From the NCBI RefSeq assembly GCF_000745345.1, contig NZ_JQNR01000005.1:930001-994000 (forward strand): DNA of 64,000 nucleotides. Direction: 5' to 3'. Position numbers and translations under genes: made by a program. Source of the DNA: Actinacidiphila yeochonensis CN732 (lineage in GTDB: Bacteria; Actinomycetota; Actinomycetes; Streptomycetales; Streptomycetaceae). The notes beneath the pieces were generated by a model. It had not been told where the DNA came from. It made no database searches and saw nothing but the letters and a program-made list of their open reading frames with translations. Positions 17,728-26,169 of this stretch are shown here, one piece after another; position 1 is the stretch's first letter, and each line of letters opens with the position of its first letter.

Positions 17728-19223
17728 CGGGCGCTCCCGGATTCGGTGCCGGATTCGGTGTGGGATTCGGCACCGGATTCGGTACCGGATTCGCTGTCGG
17801 CGGTCCCCGCTGGACCGGTCGTCCCGGCGGGGCGTGCGGGGCTGGCGTCAGCGAACTCAGCGGAGCCGGTGGGGCCGGTGGGGCCGGTGGAGTCAGCGGG
17901 TCCTACAGCGCCGACGGGGCCTCCGTCGGCCGGCTCGGCGAACAGCCAGACCCGGAAGAGCAGGAACCGGACAACCGTGGCGGCCAGGTTGGCCACGACG
18001 AGGACCCCGAGTTCGGTGTGGTGCGGGGGATGGGCCACCGCGATGTGCAGGGCCGCCAGCGACCCGCTGGTCAGCACCAGCCCGACCGCGAACACCACCA
18101 GCCCCTGGGCCTGGTGGCGCACCGCCCGATCCCTGCCGCGCACCCCGAAGGTCAGCCGCCGGTTGGCCGCGGTGTTCCCCAGCGCCGACAGCAGCAGCGC
18201 CAGCGCGTTGGCGGCCTGGGCCGGCACCACCGCGCGCAGCGCCATGTACAGCGCCAGGTAGACGAGGGTGCTGAGCACGCCGACCGCGCAGAACCCGACG
18301 AGCTGGCGGGCCAGTCCGACCGGCACCCCGGTCAGCGCCCGGTCGCGCGGGTCGTCCCCGAACGGACGGCGCAGCCGCTCCAGCGGCAGCCGGCCGGTGG
18401 CCAGCGCCCTGCCCACCCGCCACATGCCGCGCAGGTCCTCGGCGGCGGTGCGCGCCACGTCCACCTTGCTGTCGGGGTCGTCGACCCAGTCCACCGGCAC
18501 CTCGTGGATACGCAGGCCGGCCCGTTCGGCCAGCACGAGCAGCTCGGTGTCGAAGAACCAGCCGCCGTCCTCGACCAGCGGCAGCAGCTGCTCGGCGACG
18601 TCCGCGCGGATCGCCTTGAACCCGCACTGGGCGTCGGAGAACCGGGCGGCCAGCGAGCCGCGCAGCAGCATGTTGTAGCCACGGGAGACCAGTTCCCGCT
18701 TGGTGCCGCGCACCACCCGCGACGAGCGGGCCAGCCGGGTGCCGATCGCCAGGTCGGAGTGGCCGGAGATCAACGGCGCGACCAGCGGCAGCAGCGCGTT
18801 GAGGTCGGTGGACAGGTCGACGTCCATGTACGCGAGCACCGGCGCGTCCGAAGCCGCCCACACGGCGCGCAGCGCCCGACCGCGGCCCTTCTGCTCCAGC
18901 CGGAACGACTCGACCTCCGGCAACTCGACGGCGAGGATCGCGGCCTGCTGCGGCGTCAGGTCGGTGCTGGCGTTGTCCGCGACGGTGATCCGGAACGGAT
19001 AGGGGAACGTCGCCGCCAGGTGCGCGTGCAGCCGGCGGACGCAGGGCCCGAGGTCGTCCTGCTCGTTGTAGACGGGCACCACGACGTCGAGCACGGGTGG
19101 GGCGGTCCGGCCGGGGGACCGGCCGTCGGCGCGGGGGCCGCCGCGGAGTACGGCAGGCGGCCGACAGCCGGGAGGTGCATCCGGACGGGAAGGCTTCCGT
19201 GGTCGGTACGCATGTTCCGACAC
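17724..19223 (-). CDS. GT2 glycosyltransferase fused to a GtrA-like membrane domain
   Basis: GTG start at 19223. Residues ~45-270 are a GT2 (dolichyl-phosphate mannose synthase type) domain, with LDVVVPVYNEQDDL, DNASTD, the metal-binding MDVDLSTD, and SDAQCGFKAIR. Residues ~310-440 are a four-helix GtrA domain (RQLVGFCAVGVLSTLVYLALY). It probably makes or flips a polyprenyl-phosphate sugar for the GT39 transferase that follows with a 4-base overlap. The last ~24 residues are a Glu/Ser/Gly/Thr tail from a 12-bp tandem repeat. It lies 15 bases after the histidine kinase gene, in one operon. Confidence 0.93.
   Translation of the reverse strand: MSEHAYRPRKPSRPDAPPGCRPPAVLRGGPRADGRSPGRTAPPVLDVVVPVYNEQDDLGPCVRRLHAHLAATFPYPFRITVADNASTDLTPQQAAILAVELPEVESFRLEQKGRGRALRAVWAASDAPVLAYMDVDLSTDLNALLPLVAPLISGHSDLAIGTRLARSSRVVRGTKRELVSRGYNMLLRGSLAARFSDAQCGFKAIRADVAEQLLPLVEDGGWFFDTELLVLAERAGLRIHEVPVDWVDDPDSKVDVARTAAEDLRGMWRVGRALATGRLPLERLRRPFGDDPRDRALTGVPVGLARQLVGFCAVGVLSTLVYLALYMALRAVVPAQAANALALLLSALGNTAANRRLTFGVRGRDRAVRHQAQGLVVFAVGLVLTSGSLAALHIAVAHPPHHTELGVLVVANLAATVVRFLLFRVWLFAEPADGGPVGAVGPADSTGPTGPTGSAEFADASPARPAGTTGPAGTADSESGTESGAESHTESGTESGSAR
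17738..17797. repeat. Five 12-bp tandem repeats
   Basis: Units like CGGATTCGGTGC, encoding the acidic Ser/Glu tail of the GT2-GtrA protein. Likely to vary in copy number between strains. Confidence 0.85.
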
Positions 19224-19238
19224 TCGGCGCCCCGCCTG

Positions 19239-20926
19239 TCACAGGCGTGTGCTGAACCTTGGTCCGGCCTGTGGAAGTCGGGCCGGCGCTGATTCGGGGA
19301 GCAGCACCTGGAAGACGGTGCGGCCCGGTTCCGACTCCACCGTCACCCGGCCGCCGTGCGCGGTGACCACCGAGGCGACGATGGCCAGGCCGAGTCCGGT
19401 GCTGCCGGCGACCCGTGAACGGGAGGCGTCGCCGCGGGCGAACCGCTCGAAGACGTGCGCCTGGAGGTCCGGCGGGATGCCGGGCCCGTCGTCCTCGACC
19501 TCCAGCAGCACCGTGCCCAGGCCGCGGCGGACCCGGGCGGTGACGGTGGTGCCGGGCGGCGTGTGCGTACGGGCGTTGGCGAGCAGGTTGGCGAGCACCT
19601 GCTGGACCCGGGGGGCGTCGCCGTGCAGCAGGGCCGGGTCGTCGGGCAGGTCCAGCCGCCAGACATGGTCCCGGCCGGCCGCCCGCGCGTCGCTGACGGC
19701 GTCCACCACCAGCGGCGACAGGTCGATCTCGGCCCGCTCCACCGGACGGCCCGCGTCGAGCCGGGCGAGCAGCAGCAGGTCCTCCACCAGGGTGGTCATC
19801 CGGGCTGCCTCGGACTCGATCCGGCCCAGCGCGTGCCGGGTGTCGGGGCCGACCGGCTCGCGGCCGCGGCGGGTCAGTTCGGCGTAGCCGCGGATGGAGG
19901 CGAGCGGTGTGCGCAGCTCGTGGCTGGCGTCGGCGACGAACCGGCGGACCCTGGTCTCGCTCTCCTGCCGGGCGTGCAGCGCCGAACCCACGTGGCCGAG
20001 CATCCGGTTGAGGGCCGCACCGACCTGCCCGACCTCCGTCCGGGGGTCGGTGCCGTCGTCGGGCACGCGCTCGTGCAGGGCCACCTCGCCGCGGTGCAGG
20101 GGCAGTTCGGAGACCCGGGTGGCGGTCGCGGCGACCCGGCGCAGCGGCTCCAGGGCGATCCGGACCAGCGCGGCCCCGGCCAGCCCGGCCGCCACCAGGC
20201 CGGCCGCGGCCACCGAGACCTCCACCCAGAGGAGGGTGGACAGCGTGTCCTCGGTGCCGGCGGTGCTCAGGCCGACCAGGGTGATCGTCCCGTCGGCGAC
20301 GGCGGCGGCCGACTCCACGCGGTACTCACCCAGACCGGGTACCCGCAGCGTGTGCGGGTGGCCGTCACGGGGGACGCCGGCGAAGGCCGCGGCCTGGGAC
20401 GCGCTGAGGTAGTCCGGGCCTATCTGCCCGGTGGTGGGGTTGGTGGCGCTGACCGCGGCCCGCGTGACCTGGCCGGCGGCGGTGACGGTGGCGGCGACGC
20501 TCTCCCCCGGCTGGCCGCCGCCGGCCAGGAACACGAAGGCGAGCGCGTCCGGGCGCTGGCCGCCGGGCAGGGCGCCACCGCCATGGTCGGTCGGGGCGCG
20601 GCCGGGCTCGCCGCCGCCCGCCTGGGGCCGCCGGGGCCCTCCGCGCGTACGGCGGTGTCGTGCACCTTCGAGTCGAGCTGGTCGTAGAGGAAGTCGTGCA
20701 GCGCGAAGATGGTGACGGCGCCGATCACCGCGCACACGGCGGCGACCAGGGCGACACACGAGGCGACCAGGCGGCGGCGCAGCGACCACCTGGCCATGGG
20801 CCGGCCTGCCCATCGCGGCGGGAAGGCCCACCGGCCCCGCCGGAGGCGCGCTGGGCGCGGGGAGGCGTCCGCATCCTCCGGCGGGGCCGGCGGGCCGGCG
20901 GCGACGGGCCGGCCGGACCGGGTCAC
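19239..20926 (-). pseudogene. Two-component sensor histidine kinase, one frameshift
   Basis: Membrane sensor paired with the response regulator directly upstream. The GTG at 20926 overlaps the regulator's stop (GTGA), giving a 42-residue basic N-terminus; the ATG at 20797 is the alternative start. The parts are a first membrane helix (LVASCVALVAAVCAVIGAV), an extracellular domain, a second helix, a HAMP domain, the H-box FVADASHELRTPLAS, and the N and G boxes of the ATPase (LANLLANARTH, DDGPGIP, GSTGLGLAI). The frame breaks between about 20560 and 20660, most likely in the GGGG at 20593-20596; one added base restores 562 aa. I infer a sequencing error. It controls, or is co-expressed with, the glycosyltransferases downstream. 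Confidence 0.88.
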
Positions 20927-21744
20927 GCCGGGTCGCCTGGCTTGATCAGGTAGCCCGCGCCGCGGCGGGTGTGGATCATCGGCGAACGGCCCGCGTCGAT
21001 CTTGCGGCGCAGATAGGAGATGTACAGCTCGACGACGTTGGCCTGGCCGCCGAAGTCGTACGACCACACGCGGTCGAGGATCTGCGCCTTGCTCAGCACC
21101 CGGCGCGGGTTGCGCATCAGGTAGCGCAGCAGCTCGAACTCGGTCGCCGTCAGGTGGATGTCGGTACCGCCCCGGCTGACCTCGTGGCTGTCCTCGTTGA
21201 GCACCAGGTCGCCGACGACCAGCATCGACTCGTTGCGGACGGCGGCCGCACCCGAACGGCGCAGCAGCCCCCGCAGGCGCGCCACGACCTCCTCCAGGCT
21301 GAACGGCTTGGTGACGTAGTCGTCGCCACCCGCCGTCAGCCCGGCGATGCGGTCCTCGACCGCGTCCTTCGCGGTCAGGAAGAGCACCGGCACGTCCGGG
21401 GTCTCCCTGCGCAGCCGGGCCAGCACCTCCAGTCCGTCCATGTCGGGCAGCATCACGTCGAGCACGACCGCGTCGGGACGGTTCTCCCGGGCCGCGCGCA
21501 GCGCGCTCGCGCCGTCCGCCTCGGTCCGCACCTGCCAGCCCTCGTAGCGCAGGGCCATGGACAGCAGGTCGGCGAGCGGGGTCTCGTCGTCGACCACGAG
21601 GACGCGGACCGGCGAACCGTCCGGCCTGGCCAACTCGCCCGCCGGAGCAGTTGAGTTCACGGCAGGAGGCGCGGCGGCGGGAGCGGGGACTGCGGAAACG
21701 GGGGGCGCGGTCTGCGGGGCGGCCGCGGAGGAGGTCGTAGCCAT
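20923..21744 (-). CDS. OmpR/PhoB-family response regulator
   Basis: The 273-aa protein has a Pro/Ala-rich N-terminal extension of ~45 residues, then a receiver domain (VRVLVVDDETPL with acidic pair, phospho-acceptor in VVLDVMLPDMDG, FLTAKDA, YVTKPFS with Lys). A winged-helix DNA-binding domain (LTATEFELLRYLMRNPRRVLSK, VVELYISYLRRKID, RRGAGYLIK) ends the protein. The start is the ATG at 21744, with AGGG 8 bases upstream; a GTG and an ATG just upstream are alternatives. It is first in a leftward operon with its kinase and two membrane glycosyltransferases. Confidence 0.95.
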   Translation of the reverse strand: MATTSSAAAPQTAPPVSAVPAPAAAPPAVNSTAPAGELARPDGSPVRVLVVDDETPLADLLSMALRYEGWQVRTEADGASALRAARENRPDAVVLDVMLPDMDGLEVLARLRRETPDVPVLFLTAKDAVEDRIAGLTAGGDDYVTKPFSLEEVVARLRGLLRRSGAAAVRNESMLVVGDLVLNEDSHEVSRGGTDIHLTATEFELLRYLMRNPRRVLSKAQILDRVWSYDFGGQANVVELYISYLRRKIDAGRSPMIHTRRGAGYLIKPGDPA

Positions 21745-22042
21745 GCACATCACCCTGTGGGCGACCTATGAGATCCGCCTTGTCCGAATCTGTGAAAACT
21801 CTGAGAATCCTGATGCGCCTCCTGTCTCCGTGCCGGGCTGTGCCCTGCCGGATGGCTCCTCCGGACGTCCTGAGGCCGTGTGCGGCGGCACGCGGCGCGG
21901 CCCCCTTCGGACGGCGGCCGTCCGTACAGCGGGCGTACGACCCTGCGCCACGGTGTTCCCGCTCGGGAGAGCGGTTCGCCCAAGGCGGTCAGTGTCCCCG
22001 GTACGGTCGGCCGCCGCGCTGCTCAGGCAGCTCGGGTGGACG

Positions 22043-24325
22043 TCATGGCGCCTCCCCCGCCGCCGCGTCGTCCGCCGTGTCCGAGTTCACGCCCTGCCGC
22101 TGAGGCGGGAGGTGGCTCAGGTCAGCGGGCAGGTCGGGGACGCTTCGGCGGTCCTGGTACTGGTCCGCCTGCATGCGGTACATCGCCGCGTACCGGCCGC
22201 CCAGCCGCATGAGGCTGTCGTGGTCTCCCTGTTCGGCCAGTCGTCCCTTGTGCAGCACGTAGATCACGTCCGCGTGCCGGACAGCGGCCATCCGGTGGGT
22301 GACCAGAACCACGGTCTGGTCGCCTTCGGCCATGGCCCGAATCCGCTCGAACGCGGCGATCTCAGCGGCCGGGTCCAGCGCCGAGGTCGGCTCGTCCGCG
22401 ACGACCAGGCGGGCGCGCCGGTAGGCGGTGCGGGCGATGCCGATCTTCTGCCACTGCCCGCCGGAGAGTTCGGCGCCTCGGCGGAACTGCCGGGCCAGCA
22501 GGGTCTCCATCCCCTCCGGGAGGGTGGCGACCACCTCGTCCGCCCCGGAGTAGGCGGCCGCCCGGCCGAGGTCATCGGGCGCCGGACGGTCGCCCGGCCG
22601 GTCGCAGGGTCTGCCGATGCCGATGTTGGCCGCCGCGGTGAACGGCCACCGCTCGAACTCCTGGTTCAGCAGGGACACCTGGGCGAACACCTGGGCGCGG
22701 TCCGCCTCCGCCACGTCGACGCCGTCCCACTCGATCCGCCCGGAGTCCGGGAGGTGCAGCCCCGTCAGGAGCTTGACCAGAGTGCTCTTGCCGGAGCCGT
22801 TCTCGCCGACCAGGGCCACGACACGACCCGCCGGGATGTCCAGGGAGACCTCGTCGACCGCGGGAGCGTCCCGGCCGGGATAGGTGAAGCTCACGTCGTG
22901 GAACCGCACGGACCGCACCCGCTGCGGCAGGTCGCGCCCGCCGTCGGGGACGGACTGCCGCGCCGCCTCCGCGAGGAACCGGTCGAGGTCGGCCACGTAC
23001 AGGGACTGCTCGTGCATGGAGTTGACGTTCTGCACCAGGGCGCCCAGCGCCGCCGAACCCGTGCGGACGGCCAGCACCGCCGTGGCTCCCGCCGCGATCT
23101 CCACATGCCCGGAGAGGATCAGCGCCAGCAGCGTGGCGTACGTGGCCAGCGACGCCAGCCCGCCGAAGGCAGCCGCGAGCAGCTCGGTGAGCGCCTTGTC
23201 CCTGGCGAGGCGGGTGTGCTCCTCCTCCGCGGCCTCCGCCATCGACCGGTAGTGGCGCAGCACCCAGCCGCCGACCCCGTGGACGCGCACCTCCTGGGCC
23301 GCGGTGCGGGAGGTGAGCAGTTGGCTCAGCACCCGCTGTGCCCTGGAGTGCTCCACCCACTGCATCATCGAGACGTATCGGCGTTGGGACACCCGCATCG
23401 CGCCCCACCCGCGCGGCAGCACGATCAGCAGCAGCATCGGCAGCAGGACCGGGTGCAGGACGGTGAGCACGCTGCCCACCGCGACCAGCGAGAAGACGCC
23501 GTTGACGGCGGCCACCCAGGACCCGACCATGCGGCGGGCCTCCGCCGCGGAGAACTGCACGGTGTCGACCAGCCGTTGGAACGCCGCGTCCTCCACGGCG
23601 ACCAGCTCCACCCGCGCGGCCCCGGCCAGGTACAGCTCCGAGACGGACCGCTCGATCTGCGGCTCCAGCCGTCCCGCCGAGGCAGTGGACAGCGAGGCGA
23701 GCACCGCGTTCACGACCGCGATCGCCGCGACGGTGACCAGCGCGGGCAGCGCCGCGTGCAGTCGGTCCGCGACCGGGCCGCCGGCGAACAGCTGCCGCAG
23801 CACCCGGCTGAGGGCGAGGTAGCTGAACGCCCCGGCGAGCCCCTGCCCGACCTCCGTCACCGCGATCGTGGTCAGCGCCCGCCGGTCCGTCCGCCAGGCC
23901 AGCCGCAGCACGGAGGTCACGTTCCTCGGCAGGGACCGGAGCGTGCCCAACAGCGTGGCCTCCAGCCGCGCGTACTCGTGCCGCGTCCAGCCGGCATCCC
24001 ACCGCAGCGGACCGCCGAAGAGCTCCTCCTCGCTGCGCGAGACCGCCCCTTCGACCACCTCCGGCCGCCTCACCAGCCGCAGTAACCCGTGCGACCCCGC
24101 GCCCTTCCCGCGCCGACCGGCGCCGGACCCTCGCCTCTCCTCCGCAGGCCGTCGCAGGCGGTCCCCGCCCGCCTCCTTCGCCTCCTTCACCGTGTCCGCC
24201 AGCTTCGCCTCGTCCCCTTCGTCCACGTCACCCACGTCGCCCCTGGGATCCCCGTCGTCCACGTCGCTCGCCTCGCTCGCCTCGACCGGTTCGCGTGCGT
24301 CAGCCACGTCCCGTGTGTCGTCCAC
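22043..24325 (-). CDS. ABC exporter, fused permease and ATPase
   Basis: The 760-aa half-transporter starts at the GTG at 24325, with AAAGGGG 6 bases upstream. The first ~135 residues are an acidic then basic hydrophilic extension (VDDTRDVADAREPVEASEAS), which is not usual. Residues ~150-480 form the six-helix exporter domain, and the last ~250 are the ATPase: Walker A GENGSGKSTL, signature ELSGGQWQKIGIART, Walker B LVVADEPTSALD, and the switch His in VLVTHRM. The cargo is unknown; peptide or lipid export is typical of this type. No partner half-transporter is adjacent, so it may act as a homodimer. Confidence 0.92.
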   Translation of the reverse strand: MDDTRDVADAREPVEASEASDVDDGDPRGDVGDVDEGDEAKLADTVKEAKEAGGDRLRRPAEERRGSGAGRRGKGAGSHGLLRLVRRPEVVEGAVSRSEEELFGGPLRWDAGWTRHEYARLEATLLGTLRSLPRNVTSVLRLAWRTDRRALTTIAVTEVGQGLAGAFSYLALSRVLRQLFAGGPVADRLHAALPALVTVAAIAVVNAVLASLSTASAGRLEPQIERSVSELYLAGAARVELVAVEDAAFQRLVDTVQFSAAEARRMVGSWVAAVNGVFSLVAVGSVLTVLHPVLLPMLLLIVLPRGWGAMRVSQRRYVSMMQWVEHSRAQRVLSQLLTSRTAAQEVRVHGVGGWVLRHYRSMAEAAEEEHTRLARDKALTELLAAAFGGLASLATYATLLALILSGHVEIAAGATAVLAVRTGSAALGALVQNVNSMHEQSLYVADLDRFLAEAARQSVPDGGRDLPQRVRSVRFHDVSFTYPGRDAPAVDEVSLDIPAGRVVALVGENGSGKSTLVKLLTGLHLPDSGRIEWDGVDVAEADRAQVFAQVSLLNQEFERWPFTAAANIGIGRPCDRPGDRPAPDDLGRAAAYSGADEVVATLPEGMETLLARQFRRGAELSGGQWQKIGIARTAYRRARLVVADEPTSALDPAAEIAAFERIRAMAEGDQTVVLVTHRMAAVRHADVIYVLHKGRLAEQGDHDSLMRLGGRYAAMYRMQADQYQDRRSVPDLPADLSHLPPQRQGVNSDTADDAAAGEAP

Positions 24326-24868
24326 GACAACCCCTTTCATCACTCAACACGTCCGCTCGAACTCACTGCGTAACCATCGCACGCACCACTGACACTCGGC
24401 CTCGGGTTATCCACAGACCCCCGCGCCCTCGGTCCTCGCCGTCGACCACCAGCGGGCGCGGAGAACCCTCAACAGGGCAGACAACGCGGGCAGGTCATCG
24501 GGAGACGACGCACGACTCCGTCGAACACGGCGGAACGAGCCTCCCGGCACGCCGATCGGGAGACCCCGCACTCGCGGACGCTCAGCGAGCCACGAACCTG
24601 GAGCCGCCCCCGGAGCTCTCTCCGACGCCGCCCGGGAGCCCGGATACAGCGGACCCGGCCATCAGGGGCGGTACAGGCGGGCCCGGGGCGTGGCAGGGGA
24701 CGACGACGCCGGTCGGATCACCGGCCGCCGACCGGCCGTACTCCTCCGCTGCGGGGTGGAGGTCCGGCGGGGGCGCTCAGGGCGCCGGTTCCACAAGGAC
24801 CGGGTACCGGCCGCGAGATCCGGCGCCCCGGCTGCCTTGCGGACACCGGCTCCCCTCGCACAACGCGA
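24326..24868. other. Intergenic region without a supported gene
   Basis: About 540 bases. It contains the promoter region of the ABC exporter and one DnaA-box-like TTATCCACA at 24417-24425. The long rightward open frame across it runs antisense through the tRNA and is not protein-like. Confidence 0.6.
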
Positions 24869-24899
24869 AGAGGCCCCCGGATGATCTCCAGGGGCCTCT
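24869..24899 (-). terminator. Terminator of tRNA-Arg(ACG)
   Basis: 9-bp stem (24869-24877 with 24891-24899), 10 bases past the 3' end of the tRNA. Confidence 0.65.
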
Positions 24900-24908
24900 C
24901 GATTGCTG

Positions 24909-24981
24909 TGCACTCGGCAGGATTCGAACCTGCAACCTTCTGATCCGTAGTCAGATGCTCTATCCGTTGAGCTACGAGTGC
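24909..24981 (-). tRNA. tRNA-Arg (anticodon ACG)
   Basis: 73 nt on the minus strand. GCACTCG pairs with CGAGTGC, with A as discriminator. The anticodon stem TCTGA/TCAGA has loop CTACGGA, giving ACG, which is read as ICG after deamination by TadA (encoded at 8493-8936). The T loop GGTTCGAATCC is present and CCA is not encoded. Confidence 0.95.
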
Positions 24982-25236
24982 TTGTGCTTCCCGGTTTGCT
25001 TTCTGCCCGGTCGGCGTTGCGTGGACAACATTACATGAGGGTGCGCGGGAGGCGAAATCGATTGAGCCGACCGACTCTGACCTGCGGAAACGCGACCACC
25101 CAGGGCGTGGCGCCGAGGCGGGAGGCAGCCTCGGGGGGGCGGCCGTGGGGGCAGGTGGAGCGGGCCGGGTGGAGCCGGCACAGAGGGCTCGCGGGAGCGG
25201 GGAGGGCCGCTGCGGCGGGTCCGGGGGAAAAGAAAA

Positions 25237-25267
25237 GGAGCCCCGGCCGTGTGAACGACGGGGCTCC
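25237..25267 (-). terminator. Rho-independent terminator of tRNA-Ser(GCT)
   Basis: 9-bp perfect stem (25237-25245 with 25259-25267) followed on the minus strand by TTTTCTTTT. It is a classical intrinsic terminator, rare in this GC range. Confidence 0.85.
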
Positions 25268-25279
25268 CTGAAGAGCTGG

Positions 25280-25370
25280 CGGAGGCGGAGGGATTTGAAC
25301 CCTCGATGGACGGTAAAGCCCAAACCGCATTAGCAGTGCGGCGCCATAGACCGGACTAGGCGACGCCTCC
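25280..25370 (-). tRNA. tRNA-Ser (anticodon GCT)
   Basis: 91-nt class II tRNA on the minus strand. The acceptor stem GGAGGCG pairs with CGCCTCC. The anticodon arm CCGCA-CTGCTAA-TGCGG gives GCT, reading AGC and AGU. Long variable arm and T loop GGTTCAAATCC present. Confidence 0.95.
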
Positions 25371-26169
25371 ATGGTCACGAGACCGCGTTACCGCGGGCGC
25401 GTGGGGAAATGATGGCACAGCCTGGAGGGCTGCGACCAATCCGAGGCTACGGTACAAGGCCGCACCCGGGCGGAGCAAAGGGGTTGGCCCGCAAGCCTCG
25501 GCGCGCCGGTCCACGCCGAACCCCCTTCCCCCGCATCCGACCCCGCCGCCCCACTCCCCACCGCGCCGCCCCATGCCCCTGGCCCAGGCCGCCGGCGCCG
25601 ACGGCCTGGGCGGTTCAAGGCAGGCGCGCCGAAGGCCCCGTACGCCGAAGAGCCCGTGCACCAAGGCCCCGTACGCCAAGGGTCCCGCCACACCGAAGGA
25701 CCCGCGCGCCCGCCACCCCCGCGCCACCCGAAAGGGCGACCCGCGCCGACCGCGGGTCGCGACCCGCGGGCCGCCGCCCGGCGGCACCCTCCCGGACAGG
25801 CCCCCAGGCCACACGGCCGATGGTGACGTACACCACATCTCCACCGGGTGATCGTCAACCTCTCACCCCATGGGGGGACATGGGCCGCAACAGCCACAGC
25901 GGGAGGCCCGACCCGTACACTCGGTCTAGTGACAGGGCCCGGGGGCGGCGGGAAGATGAGCCGCCCGTGATGTCGGCAGACCGCACCGGGCGACCTGGCC
26001 GGGCTCGGCGGAAGGGACTGGGGTGGACCGGCGTCCACTCCCTCGTTCCGGACAGCCGTCCCGGGGTAAAGCACCCCGGGAGCGCCCGTGGGTCGTCGGC
26101 TGCTCGGCCGGCGTTCCCGAGCGCAGACCGAGCGGAACAGCACATGCGGTAACAGGGAGGACGCGTCTC
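25371..26169. other. Intergenic region without a supported gene
   Basis: About 800 bases of very C-rich DNA between tRNA-Ser(GCT) and the hybrid sensor gene. It holds a perfect 9-bp hairpin at 26059-26081, 90 bases before the sensor start. Open frames on both strands are low-complexity Pro/Arg/Gly translations without ribosome binding sites. Confidence 0.55.

Noticed and set aside
15757-18261. Rightward open frame of 834 codons
   Set aside because: Antisense to GT39 and GT2; His/Gln/Arg-rich shadow composition.
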